Assembly (NCBI GenBank): GCA_902462635.1
Contig: CABQCN010000049.1
Coordinates: 1 to 7,870, forward strand
Reading direction: 5' to 3'
DNA length: 7,870 nt
Source: an uncultured Oscillospiraceae bacterium
GTDB lineage: Bacteria; Bacillota; Clostridia; UBA1212; UBA1255
Each line of letters starts with the position of its first letter. Positions within the stretch are counted from its first letter, which is position 1. Positions 1 through 7,089 of this stretch are shown here, in pieces. The translations under genes and the position numbers were made by a program. The notes below the pieces were generated by a model that had not been told where the DNA came from, ran no database searches, and saw nothing but the letters and a program-made list of their open reading frames with translations.

Positions 1-22
1 TGATTTCTTCCCCATTATTCAT
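1..22 (-). CDS. Start of a downstream gene, possibly 23S rRNA methyltransferase RlmB (5' fragment only)
   Basis: Only seven codons are visible, reading MNNGEEI before the window ends. The ATG at 22-20 is preceded by a GGGAG Shine-Dalgarno sequence at 35-31 with an 8-base spacer, and it overlaps the end of mrnC by 8 bases. In B. subtilis and many other Firmicutes mrnC is followed by rlmB, whose protein begins close to a conserved GRN motif; a short acidic leader like this one would fit. The identification therefore rests on gene order and start-site quality, not on homology. A second ATG at 15-13, which would read MGKKS and overlaps the mrnC stop as TAATG, is a less well placed start because the nearest SD is about 15 bases away. 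Confidence 0.45.
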
Positions 23-437
23 TTCGCATTCTCCCGATCGCAACGGATCTCTCTAAAAGATAAGCAAGCCGTTCCGTCTCCCCGGACAGGTACAGATACC
101 CGATGAGCGTCTCGTATGCCGTTGCAAGCCTGTAATCCGCAACGTCGGCATTTTTCGGCACCGTATGCGGGTGCGCATTGCGGCCGCGGCGCACAATATT
201 GGCTTCTTCTTCCTGCAGCTCCGGCTCCAGTTCATGTAAAATATGCGCCTGCGCTTTGGCTTTAACAAAGAATACGGAATTTCGGTGCAGCTCGTTCACA
301 TCCCTGTATTTTTCGGTAATAAGATAATTGCGTATATAAAGTTCATATACGCAATCACCTACGAACGCCAAAGCAAGCGGCTTCATCTGTATGAGCTCCG
401 TTTTTGTATACTTTTGTCCGTTCAATCCATTAAACAA
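15..437 (-). CDS. mrnC: Mini-ribonuclease III (MrnC)
   Basis: This 140-residue protein is a single RNase III catalytic domain without a double-stranded-RNA-binding domain, as in Mini-III, which is about 143 residues in B. subtilis. In that organism Mini-III trims the ends of 23S rRNA precursor within the 50S particle. The dimer active site is visible: GDCVYE with D28 and E32, and the second acidic helix with E109 in TAYETLIGYLYL. Other Mini-III hallmarks are LHR at 50-52, AKAQA at 60-64, RRGRNA at 83-88 and PKNA at 94-97. The chosen start is TTG at 437, seven bases before the upstream gene ends (8-base overlap), with AAGGA-like purines upstream. The ATG at residue 18 would remove the N-terminal helix preceding the catalytic motif, so I prefer TTG. 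The overlap implies translational coupling with the glycosidase gene. Confidence 0.93.
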   Translation of the reverse strand: MFNGLNGQKYTKTELIQMKPLALAFVGDCVYELYIRNYLITEKYRDVNELHRNSVFFVKAKAQAHILHELEPELQEEEANIVRRGRNAHPHTVPKNADVADYRLATAYETLIGYLYLSGETERLAYLLERSVAIGRMRNE

Positions 438-2970
438 TCTCTTTTTTCCTTTTCTTCTTCAATTTTTCCCGCGTCAGCACAAATACGCCGACGCCGACGG
501 CCACAACGATAATGCCGCAGATAATGCCAAGACGAATCATCTTGCTGCGGAAGTCCGTCTGTACGACGTACTCTTTTCCGTCGATTACTTTCGAAGGGTC
601 GAACACCTGAAACATCGGATCGTCCCAAACATCGTTCGTATTTTCCGCCGACGCCTTGTTGACGACATGTTTTTCTTTGATTCTCTGATTTGCGGCCACG
701 ATCAGGTCCAGCAATTCTCCGCTGTCGATCCTCCACAAATATCCGTCGCTGAATCCCTGCCGATCGGATCGGAACGTCCACCAGTGGGAAAGCTGCACGC
801 CCGCGTCGATGATGGAATTCAGATACGCCTCGGTGTTTTTGTAAAAATCTTCGCTTTCGAACGAGAAAGAGCCGTTCGTCTCTCCGTTGTATAATATTTT
901 GCCGAGACGCGCCGCTTCCTGCATATATAAATTGAAATCGCAGTTGACCGGTTCTCCGTTGGAATCGGCATATTGAGAAACATCGGAAACACCCAATCCG
1001 TAAGCATGCACGCTGATCACATCCAGCTTTTCATTCAGCAGCGCAAGCGCTTTCAGCCGTTCTTCCTTCGTATCCATTTTCCAGGCGATATTTTCGCCGT
1101 TCATAACGTCTGTCAACAGATTCCACTGGGCATTGCGCAGTACGCTGTCGCCGCTTGTGATAAGATGCGCAGGATCCAGAGAGCGGATCTTATCCGCGCA
1201 GTCTCCGTAAAATTCCGCCAGCTGGAGCAGCGAATATTTGACGCTGCCTACCGCGCTGCCGATGTCCGCTTCCAGGCTGCCTTCGTTTCGGATTTCCCAC
1301 ATCAATACGGATTTGCGGTCTTTGTAACGAGAGATGAACTTTTCAAGATATTGATATACATTTTTCCTCGATTCGCAGTTCGGGTCCGTAACGAGTTCCG
1401 TGAGCGTTTCATTGCCGGTAATCCAGCCTTCCCCTTCGACAAATTCGTTCTTCAAGAGATACGTTTCGATGAGACCGAGGCAAACGACAATTTTGATGTT
1501 ATATTTATCGCATAAATCGAACAGCTGATCCATTGCGTCAAAATATATTTTTTCATGCGCTTCATTATACATCAAATCCGAAAACGCGCCCGAATACATA
1601 AATACGCGAACCGACCGGAACCCAAGTTCGTTCAGTTGTTTCAGCGCGGCTTCCGCGGCCTCTACCGTGAACGCACTGGAAGGATATTGACTGTTCGGCT
1701 CATATTCCGACAGAATCTGATAGTACAAGTCGAACTTATTGAAGCTGATTTCATAATACGGTTCGCCGTTCATATAAAGCTTTCCGCCTACGTTCCGCAG
1801 GATTTCGTCTTTTTTATATTCCCCTGTCGTGATCACCAGCATCTTTCCGGCCTCGTCCCACCATACTTTCGCGTTCAGAACCTCATTTAAAAAATTCGGC
1901 GTTACCATGATCGTGCCGCTGATTTTGCGCGGAGGAAATTTCAACGTATATTCCTTATCGTTGACCGTAACGGAATTGCTGTCCAGCGTCGCCTTCACCG
2001 TTACGTTTTCATTCTTGATTTCAAAGGTTTTATTGGATTTATCCTCCTTGAGTTCCATCTGGAGGCAGCGCAGGATCTGCTCCGCATCCGCATACACCGT
2101 GCCATCCCGGATTACGGGAGCATAAGACATTTCTATTTTCGTGGTGTTGACATAAATCCGGATATCTTCGTTTTCCGTTTCCTTCGGCACGTTTACTTCC
2201 GGAAGCGCCCCCGGTTCCTGGGCGGAAAATTTCTGCGGATAGTATCTGCCTTTTGTATAAATGCTTGGATTGTCAATGAGGATATATGGATTTTCGATCG
2301 GCGCCTGAGGATCCGTCCCCTCTGCCGGGAGTTCGGTGACGCGAATGGACATCGCATCCACCGAATATACTTTCGCGGAGAATTTACAATTTTCCGCAAC
2401 AACTCTGCTGTTAATCAGAACTTTGTATTCGTCGCTGCCTCTTGTGAATACGGCGCGGATATTATAACGGACGTCTTCTTCCATTTCCATGAGCACGTTT
2501 CCGGAATGATCCAGGATGACGGATTTTCCATCTTGTTTCGTGACCTTTATGATATCTCCATCCGTACTCTTCCCCGAAGCATCGGAAGGCTGCTGCGTGG
2601 TAAAATTTAATACGAGCTGATTATTGAAATTCGCATCTGCTTTTACTGCCAGATCGATATACATCTCCTGGTCCGCTGCGTTCACTGTCCACCAACGCAT
2701 ATCGCAGCGGTTGATCGCAAGGGACCGGACCCCCATTACGGAGGATTCGGGGCCGACGACTTTTACACGGCTGTCGGCGGATAGATACGATGCGCCAAGT
2801 CCCGTAGAATCCGCGCCGAAATCATCCGTCGTATCAAGATCTTCATAGGTGATAAATACTCGTTCAACCATCTGTGCCTCTTCTGCTCCATAGATCCCAT
2901 ATCCTGCGGGAACCGCCGCGGCAGCCATGACGATTGCCAGCAGCAAAGAGCCCCATCTTTTTTTGATCAT
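430..2970 (-). CDS. Secreted, C-terminally membrane-anchored GH5/clan GH-A-like glycoside hydrolase with copper-amine-oxidase-N-like domain
   Basis: This is an 846-residue multidomain surface protein. Residues 1-29 form a signal peptide (IKKR, then a hydrophobic core rich in L, V and A). Residues about 30-260 look like a beta-rich, possibly jelly-roll carbohydrate-binding region. Residues about 270-383 resemble the copper amine oxidase N-terminal domain repeats (IRIYVN, PVIRDGTVYADAEQIL, VWWDEAGKMLVITTG). From about 394 to 770 follows a TIM-barrel glycosidase: the clan GH-A NE dyad is N562-E563 in MWEIRNEG (general acid/base), H655/Y657 lie in VHAYG, the nucleophile is probably E697 in YNGETNG, and H729-W730-W731 sits near the last strand. 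A linker precedes one membrane span at about 812-833 and a lysine/arginine tail, which would leave the enzyme outside the cell. The ATG at 2970 overlaps the proS stop as ATGA and has GAGGA six bases upstream; a GTG at 3015 would add 15 charged residues before the signal peptide. The substrate is unknown; beta-mannan or beta-glucan would be a guess. Confidence 0.85.
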   Translation of the reverse strand: MIKKRWGSLLLAIVMAAAAVPAGYGIYGAEEAQMVERVFITYEDLDTTDDFGADSTGLGASYLSADSRVKVVGPESSVMGVRSLAINRCDMRWWTVNAADQEMYIDLAVKADANFNNQLVLNFTTQQPSDASGKSTDGDIIKVTKQDGKSVILDHSGNVLMEMEEDVRYNIRAVFTRGSDEYKVLINSRVVAENCKFSAKVYSVDAMSIRVTELPAEGTDPQAPIENPYILIDNPSIYTKGRYYPQKFSAQEPGALPEVNVPKETENEDIRIYVNTTKIEMSYAPVIRDGTVYADAEQILRCLQMELKEDKSNKTFEIKNENVTVKATLDSNSVTVNDKEYTLKFPPRKISGTIMVTPNFLNEVLNAKVWWDEAGKMLVITTGEYKKDEILRNVGGKLYMNGEPYYEISFNKFDLYYQILSEYEPNSQYPSSAFTVEAAEAALKQLNELGFRSVRVFMYSGAFSDLMYNEAHEKIYFDAMDQLFDLCDKYNIKIVVCLGLIETYLLKNEFVEGEGWITGNETLTELVTDPNCESRKNVYQYLEKFISRYKDRKSVLMWEIRNEGSLEADIGSAVGSVKYSLLQLAEFYGDCADKIRSLDPAHLITSGDSVLRNAQWNLLTDVMNGENIAWKMDTKEERLKALALLNEKLDVISVHAYGLGVSDVSQYADSNGEPVNCDFNLYMQEAARLGKILYNGETNGSFSFESEDFYKNTEAYLNSIIDAGVQLSHWWTFRSDRQGFSDGYLWRIDSGELLDLIVAANQRIKEKHVVNKASAENTNDVWDDPMFQVFDPSKVIDGKEYVVQTDFRSKMIRLGIICGIIVVAVGVGVFVLTREKLKKKRKKEIV

Positions 2971-4697
2971 ACTTTTTCCTCGATTTTCTTTTTTAATTTT
3001 TCTATCAAGCCGCACGTTTCAAAAACGATTTGTTCTTTCGGTACTTTTTGCGTTATTTTTTTATCTCTCGTGGAAAGCTCCACCAGATTTTCTCCCAGAG
3101 AACGCGGACTGACCACGATTCGAACCGGCACGCCGAGAAGATCCGCATCGGAGAACATCACGCCGGCCCTGACATCACGGTCGTCGTAAATCACCTCCAC
3201 GCCTTTCTCCTGTAATTGCGCGTAGATCTCGTCCGCCGCGCATTTCACTGCCGGATCGTCTGCCCGCAGGCAGCAGATATGCACCTGCCACGGTGCGATC
3301 GAGATCGGCCAGACCGGACCGTATTCGTCCCGGTGCGCTTCGCAGACGGAAGCGGCAAGCCTGCCGACGCCGATGCCGTAGCACCCCATTACGGGATACC
3401 GGAGATTCCCCTCTTTGTCCAGATACTGCATTCCCATCGTTTTGGTATATTTCGTACCCAGCTGGAAAATATTTCCCACTTCGATTCCGCGAGAAATTTT
3501 TATGGAATGCTTTCCGCAGCGCGGGCAGATTCCGCCTTCTTTAATCTTAGCGACGTCTGCAAATTCTACCGTGCCGCAATCGCGCCCGATGGTAAAGCCC
3601 GTGTAATGGAAATCTTTTTGATTCGCGCCGCAGCACAGATTTCGCGTACCCTGCAGGGACTGATCATAGACAACCGTAAAATTTCCTTTTAACCCGTACG
3701 GTCCGATAAAGCCTGCCGCGATGCCGGATTCTTCCGTGATTACGCCGGGATGGATTTCTGCGCGCACATAGTTCCGCAGCTTCGTTTCGTTGACTTCCAG
3801 ATCTCCGCGCAAGAAAACAATCACATATTCGTCCGTCATATTTTTTTGATAAACAACGGCTTTACAGGATTTTTCAACCGGCGCGCCCAGAAAATCGCAG
3901 ACGGCTTCGATCGAAGACGCATCCGGCGTCGCCACCATTGTAAGTTCCTGTTCCGATTCGCCGGAATCATTCTCGATCACGCTTTCCGCGGCTTCCATAT
4001 TTGCTCTGTAACTGCACTCCGTACAAACCGCGATCGTATCTTCTCCGACAGGGGTCAGCAGCATGTATTCGTGGGAAACGCTTCCGCCCATCATTCCGGA
4101 ATCCGACTGTACCGTAACGACCTCCGGGATCCCCGCTCTTGCAAAAATCCTGTTGTATGCATCAAAACACCTTTTATAATATGCTTCCAGATCTTCCTGG
4201 GACGTGTGGAAAGAATATGCGTCCTTCATCGTAAACTCCCGCACCCGGATCAGGCCGGCGCGCGGACGCGCTTCGTCACGGAATTTTGTTTGGATCTGGT
4301 AAATCATAAAAGGATATCTCGTATAGCTGATACCATATTCCCGCACGAGCTGCACGGCGGCTTCCTCATGCGTCATACCGAGCACCATCGGCGTATTATT
4401 TCGGTCGGTAAAACGCAGCAGTTCGCTTCCTACGCTTTCATATCTCCCGGATTCTTCCCACAAGCTCGCCGGAAGCGCAACGGGAAACAGGACCTCCTGT
4501 CCGTCGATGGCATCCATTTCTTCCCGGATGATCTGCTCGATTTTTCTGCAGATCCGCTTGAGCGGCAGATACTGCGAGAAAATTCCGCTGGCGACAAACT
4601 TCATATACCCGCCGCGAAGCATCAGAGAATGGCTTTCGATTATACAATCCGTCGGTTTTTCTTTGAATCTGTCGCCTACAAGCTTGTCTAATTTCAT
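2967..4697 (-). CDS. proS: Prolyl-tRNA synthetase, bacterial type with editing insert
   Basis: This class II aminoacyl-tRNA synthetase charges tRNA-Pro with proline in the cytoplasm. Its 576 residues match the bacterial-type length (572 in E. coli). The N-terminus MKLDKLVGDRFKEKP and the LMLRGGYMKFVASGIFSQYLPL region are typical. The proline-specific TXE motif is T109-H-E111, class II motif 2 spans about 139-163 (FRDEARPRAGLIRVREF and following), and motif 3 is GIGVGR at 441-446. The YbaK-like editing insert lies between about 225 and 390; its lysine K279 aligns in position and context with the E. coli lysine needed to hydrolyse Ala-tRNA-Pro. Cysteine pairs C225/C228 and C391/C394 flank the insert. 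The anticodon-binding domain covers about 467-560. It is the first gene of the operon; its SD, AAAAGGAG at 4717-4710, sits an unusually long 12 bases from the ATG. Confidence 0.97.
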   Translation of the reverse strand: MKLDKLVGDRFKEKPTDCIIESHSLMLRGGYMKFVASGIFSQYLPLKRICRKIEQIIREEMDAIDGQEVLFPVALPASLWEESGRYESVGSELLRFTDRNNTPMVLGMTHEEAAVQLVREYGISYTRYPFMIYQIQTKFRDEARPRAGLIRVREFTMKDAYSFHTSQEDLEAYYKRCFDAYNRIFARAGIPEVVTVQSDSGMMGGSVSHEYMLLTPVGEDTIAVCTECSYRANMEAAESVIENDSGESEQELTMVATPDASSIEAVCDFLGAPVEKSCKAVVYQKNMTDEYVIVFLRGDLEVNETKLRNYVRAEIHPGVITEESGIAAGFIGPYGLKGNFTVVYDQSLQGTRNLCCGANQKDFHYTGFTIGRDCGTVEFADVAKIKEGGICPRCGKHSIKISRGIEVGNIFQLGTKYTKTMGMQYLDKEGNLRYPVMGCYGIGVGRLAASVCEAHRDEYGPVWPISIAPWQVHICCLRADDPAVKCAADEIYAQLQEKGVEVIYDDRDVRAGVMFSDADLLGVPVRIVVSPRSLGENLVELSTRDKKITQKVPKEQIVFETCGLIEKLKKKIEEKV

Positions 4698-4752
4698 AAA
4701 TATAAAATACTCCTTTTACTATGATCGTTTCATAGAAAACATAACAGAAGCA
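4698..4752 (-). promoter_or_regulatory. proS leader with inverted repeat next to the ribosome binding site
   Basis: The expected transcript leader is only about 50 bases. It contains a perfect 6-bp inverted repeat, CTATGA and TCATAG with a 5-base loop, at 4735-4719, ending one base before the purine-rich SD AAAAGGAG (4717-4710). The stem is AT-rich and may be weak. The leader is far too short for a T-box riboswitch, which some Firmicutes place before aminoacyl-tRNA synthetase genes. Whether the hairpin influences ribosome loading is inference only. Confidence 0.4.
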
Positions 4753-4781
4753 ATTATACAAATTTTACAAGCGAAAAACAA
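4753..4781 (-). promoter_or_regulatory. Sigma-A-type promoter of the proS operon
   Basis: The -35 hexamer TTGTTT (4781-4776) and a perfect -10 hexamer TATAAT (4758-4753) are separated by exactly 17 bases. Transcription would begin near 4746, about 49 bases before the proS start codon. The -35 element lies a few bases beyond the stop codon of the upstream lipoprotein gene. No strong terminator separates the two genes, so some read-through from upstream into proS is possible as well. Confidence 0.75.
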
Positions 4782-4788
4782 GAGGAAG

Positions 4789-5979
4789 TTACTTGTGTTT
4801 AAATTTCTTTATTTCTTCCTTCAATATTTTATAATATTCGTCGCCGTAAACGCTGTTCGGTTCGAGATCTTTACTCGTTTCCGCATCAATCTGCTCGCCG
4901 AGCACGTATTCGTTCCAGGAAATGACAAGCGCTGTCTTCACGCCGATCAGCCTGGCCCTCGCCCACTCTTCGCGGAAAATCTTTCCGTTCTGCCTGCCGG
5001 AGGCCGGAATATAGTCGGCGTCTCCCGGTTCGCCCTGCGAACGGTAGGATGCGACGACCGTCATCGCTTCCGGCAGCTTCGTCTCCGGATTCACCGCAAA
5101 CGTCTGCGCGCCGCGGTCTTCCCAACTCCAGTATCCGTAAATGCTTTCCAGGGTTTCCGGGTCGCAGATCGAGGATTGTTCCGTGACGAAGCCGGTAACG
5201 AAGCGCACCGTAAAACGTTCGTCGTTCCAGACTTCCAGCGGATTTTTGTCCGAACAGAACGTCGGCGTTCCAAGATATACCATCAAAAGCGGTTTACCCT
5301 CGAATTGCATGTATTTTTCCGCCCGTTGCGCATTTTCTTCACCGGAAAGGAACCACTCGTACACCTGATCCGCCTTTTTCTGGAGGCTTCCGTCCTCCAG
5401 CGCTGTAATTTTATCCGGGCAGCCGATCATGATTGCAATTTGCGGCGTTTTTTCCTCCATTTCACTCCACAGATCGAACATCTTGACCGTAGAACGCTCG
5501 ATCATCGCAAAATCTTCCCGTCCCGTGATCGCCGTATTTTTCTCATTCATAATGTTTTTATACGTTGCCCTGGGATATTCTTCCTGGGTAAAGCGTACGT
5601 TATTCGACCAGTCCACAAACACAAAATCGACATCCGCCGCGCCAAGCAGTCTGCCGTGTTCCTGAATTGCTTCGGTATCGTCCGAGCGGTAATCCCCGAT
5701 CAAAGGTTTCGCCCAAAAATCATCTGTTTTCCATAAAGCGGTTCTGTGCCACGTCGTATACGCCATACCCACGATCCGCTCTTCGTAAGGCGTCCTTTCA
5801 TAAATCCCGGCGCCCTTTTCGGATACGGTTAAGCCTTCCTCCGCAAAATCTTCGATATGATCCCCTGCCCATTTCCTGGACGTTTCGGTATCCCTTTCGT
5901 TTTCTGCGGTACTGCATGCCGTACAGCCCAGAACTGCCGCCGTAAGGAGGAAGCTGCACATTTTATAAATTTTTCTCAT
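4789..5979 (-). CDS. Lipoprotein resembling GH71/GH99-like glycoside hydrolases
   Basis: This 396-residue protein begins with a short lipoprotein signal (MRKIYKMCSFLLTAAVLGCTAC); C19 after VLG is the likely lipidated cysteine and C22 is an alternative. The body resembles the TIM-barrel proteins annotated as glycosyl hydrolase family 71/99-like or WbsX-like: IVGMAYTTWHR near 69-79, PLIGDYRSDDTEAIQEH at 92-108, DFVFVDWSNN at 118-127, YGYWSWEDRG at 281-290, and the characteristic C-terminal SWNEY at 354-358, followed by LEPNSVYG and YYKIL. By family, such enzymes act on alpha-linked glycans such as mannans or on bacterial polysaccharides; here activity and substrate are inferred, and I cannot assign the catalytic acids with certainty. 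The ATG at 5979 has AAGGGG (5993-5988) 8 bases upstream. It lies just upstream of proS on the same strand with its own probable promoter. Confidence 0.72.
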   Translation of the reverse strand: MRKIYKMCSFLLTAAVLGCTACSTAENERDTETSRKWAGDHIEDFAEEGLTVSEKGAGIYERTPYEERIVGMAYTTWHRTALWKTDDFWAKPLIGDYRSDDTEAIQEHGRLLGAADVDFVFVDWSNNVRFTQEEYPRATYKNIMNEKNTAITGREDFAMIERSTVKMFDLWSEMEEKTPQIAIMIGCPDKITALEDGSLQKKADQVYEWFLSGEENAQRAEKYMQFEGKPLLMVYLGTPTFCSDKNPLEVWNDERFTVRFVTGFVTEQSSICDPETLESIYGYWSWEDRGAQTFAVNPETKLPEAMTVVASYRSQGEPGDADYIPASGRQNGKIFREEWARARLIGVKTALVISWNEYVLGEQIDAETSKDLEPNSVYGDEYYKILKEEIKKFKHK

Positions 5980-6056
5980 TTTCCCGACCCCTTCCGATCC
6001 ATGATTTTCTATATTCTATCACACAATCCAGAGAAAAATGAAGCCCTACAAAAAAA

Positions 6057-6065
6057 ATTATAGCA
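6057..6065 (-). promoter_or_regulatory. Extended -10 promoter for the GH99-like lipoprotein gene
   Basis: The motif TGC-TATAAT at 6065-6057 is a perfect extended -10 element. Upstream, TTGGGT with a 16-base spacer is only a poor -35, as is common for extended -10 promoters. The start point would be near 6050, giving a leader of about 70 bases. The same bases form the right arm of a small inverted repeat (TATAGC/GCTATA, 6075-6059) followed by a run of eight T, so the site could alternatively be a weak back-up terminator of the upstream gene. A second weaker candidate, TGA-TAGAAT, lies near 6022-6014, closer to the gene. Confidence 0.5.
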
Positions 6066-6082
6066 TTGCGCTATAGGGACCC

Positions 6083-6126
6083 AAAATAAAAAGACAGAGG
6101 ACGCATCGCAATCTGCGTCCTCTGTC
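6083..6126 (-). terminator. Strong intrinsic terminator of the substrate-binding protein gene
   Basis: A perfect 13-bp stem is formed by 6126-6114 and 6105-6093 (GACAGAGGACGCA and its complement) around an 8-base loop. On the minus strand it is followed at once by TTTTTATTTTGG. It starts about 33 bases after the stop codon of the substrate-binding protein gene and insulates the GH99-like gene from it. Confidence 0.93.
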
Positions 6127-6158
6127 AGAGTAATACCGTTGTTAAAAGCAAAAAACAA

Positions 6159-7019
6159 TTATGCGCCTTTGACTTTCATCGTATGGTCGATGATCCATTG
6201 GTCGATCGTGCCATCGTCGATCAATTTTCCGACGACTTTATTGACAACCTCCAGAAGTTCCGTATTTCCTTTGGCAACACATACCGCGTACGATTCCTCC
6301 GTGTTGCTTCCGTCCTCGTAGACAAGCTCGATGGTTTTGAAATTGTCATACTGCGAAGCAACGATTTCTGCGGGAAGCTTGTCGATTACGACGGCGTCCA
6401 CTTTTCCGGTATTCATGGACACGGCGGCATCCGCCGCAGAACTGTATTGATGCACGGTTGCGCCGCTGCCTTCCAGGACGCCTTTGATGTGTTCTTTCGT
6501 TTTTTCATCTTCCTTCCCGTCGATTTCCTCGGAGATGATAATATCGCCCGTGGTGCCGAGCTGCACGCCGATTTTCATGCCGGCGAGATCTTCGATCTTC
6601 GCAACTTCCGAATCTTTTGGTAAAATGATATACTGCGTGCTGGTCGCATATTCAACGGAAAAATCGACTTCCTGCTTTCTTTCGTCCGTCACCGTGATCC
6701 CGGCGATTCCCATGGAACCCTTACCGGAGGTGACAGAACTTAAAATGGTGTCGAATTTCACATTTTTGATTTCCAGCTTTACGCCGATCTCATCAGCGAT
6801 TGCCTGTGCGATCTGCATATCCACACCGTCCGGTTTGTTTTCGGACATATATTCAAATGGCGGGAATTCCGCATTGGTATAGACCGTAATCACACCCGCT
6901 TCTTTAATCTGGTCGATGCTTTGTTTTTCAGACGCCTTTTTGCAGGATGTCAGCAGGCAGGCGGACGAAAGGACAACCAGCGCAACCAAAGTTGAAATAA
7001 ATTTCTTACTCTTTTTCAT
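6159..7019 (-). CDS. Amino-acid-type ABC transporter substrate-binding lipoprotein
   Basis: This 286-residue protein belongs to the family 3 extracellular solute-binding proteins (SBP_bac_3), which capture polar amino acids outside the membrane and deliver them to an ABC permease. A lipoprotein signal ends in the lipobox LTSC with C26 lipidated. The mature protein opens with GVITVYTNAEFPPFEY (42-57), the usual first strand and ligand-pocket loop. R114 in TDERKQEVDFS is at the position that normally binds the ligand carboxylate, GTTG at 155-158 starts the second lobe, and D213 in VDAVVID is at the usual amino-group ligand position. An acidic/lysine-rich insertion (about 163-180) follows the second lobe's first helix. 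Ligand specificity cannot be told. The ATG at 7019 has AAGGGG 8 bases upstream. No permease or ATPase gene follows; a strong terminator closes the unit. The promoter region suggests nutritional control. Confidence 0.93.
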   Translation of the reverse strand: MKKSKKFISTLVALVVLSSACLLTSCKKASEKQSIDQIKEAGVITVYTNAEFPPFEYMSENKPDGVDMQIAQAIADEIGVKLEIKNVKFDTILSSVTSGKGSMGIAGITVTDERKQEVDFSVEYATSTQYIILPKDSEVAKIEDLAGMKIGVQLGTTGDIIISEEIDGKEDEKTKEHIKGVLEGSGATVHQYSSAADAAVSMNTGKVDAVVIDKLPAEIVASQYDNFKTIELVYEDGSNTEESYAVCVAKGNTELLEVVNKVVGKLIDDGTIDQWIIDHTMKVKGA

Positions 7020-7060
7020 AAGCGATACCCCTTGTATTATTTATTTATAACGCATGGCGG

Positions 7061-7089
7061 ATTATACCATACACTGTATATTTATGCAA
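7061..7089 (-). promoter_or_regulatory. Sigma-A promoter with extended -10 for the substrate-binding protein gene
   Basis: A perfect -10 TATAAT (7066-7061) preceded by TGG (extended -10) lies 17 bases downstream of TTGCAT (7089-7084), a partial match to the -35 consensus. The start point would be near 7054, giving a leader of about 35 bases. The -35 hexamer sits inside the 28-bp palindrome, and a short inverted repeat, ATACA-C-TGTAT (7069-7079), fills part of the spacer, so the promoter looks regulated. Confidence 0.75.

Noticed and set aside
2971..3015. Upstream GTG start extending the glycosidase by 15 residues
   Set aside because: The added residues are highly charged and would precede the signal peptide; the ATG at 2970 has a proper SD and a standard ATGA overlap with proS.
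3750..4691. Plus-strand open frame of 313 codons antisense to proS
   Set aside because: proS is unmistakable on the other strand; this frame has no domain and biased composition.
4698..4788. T-box riboswitch ahead of proS
   Set aside because: Only 91 bases separate the genes, the promoter occupies part of them, and no T-box core or antiterminator is present.
4778..4796. Possible terminator after the GH99-like gene (ACAAG/CTTGT stem followed by T)
   Set aside because: The stem is only 5 bp, includes the stop codon in its loop and overlaps the -35 element of the proS promoter; too weak to call.
4507..5736. Long plus-strand open frame of 409 codons
   Set aside because: It lies antisense to the GH99-like gene and the proS start, crosses their promoter region, has no recognisable domain and carries an H/R/F-rich composition typical of an antisense shadow.
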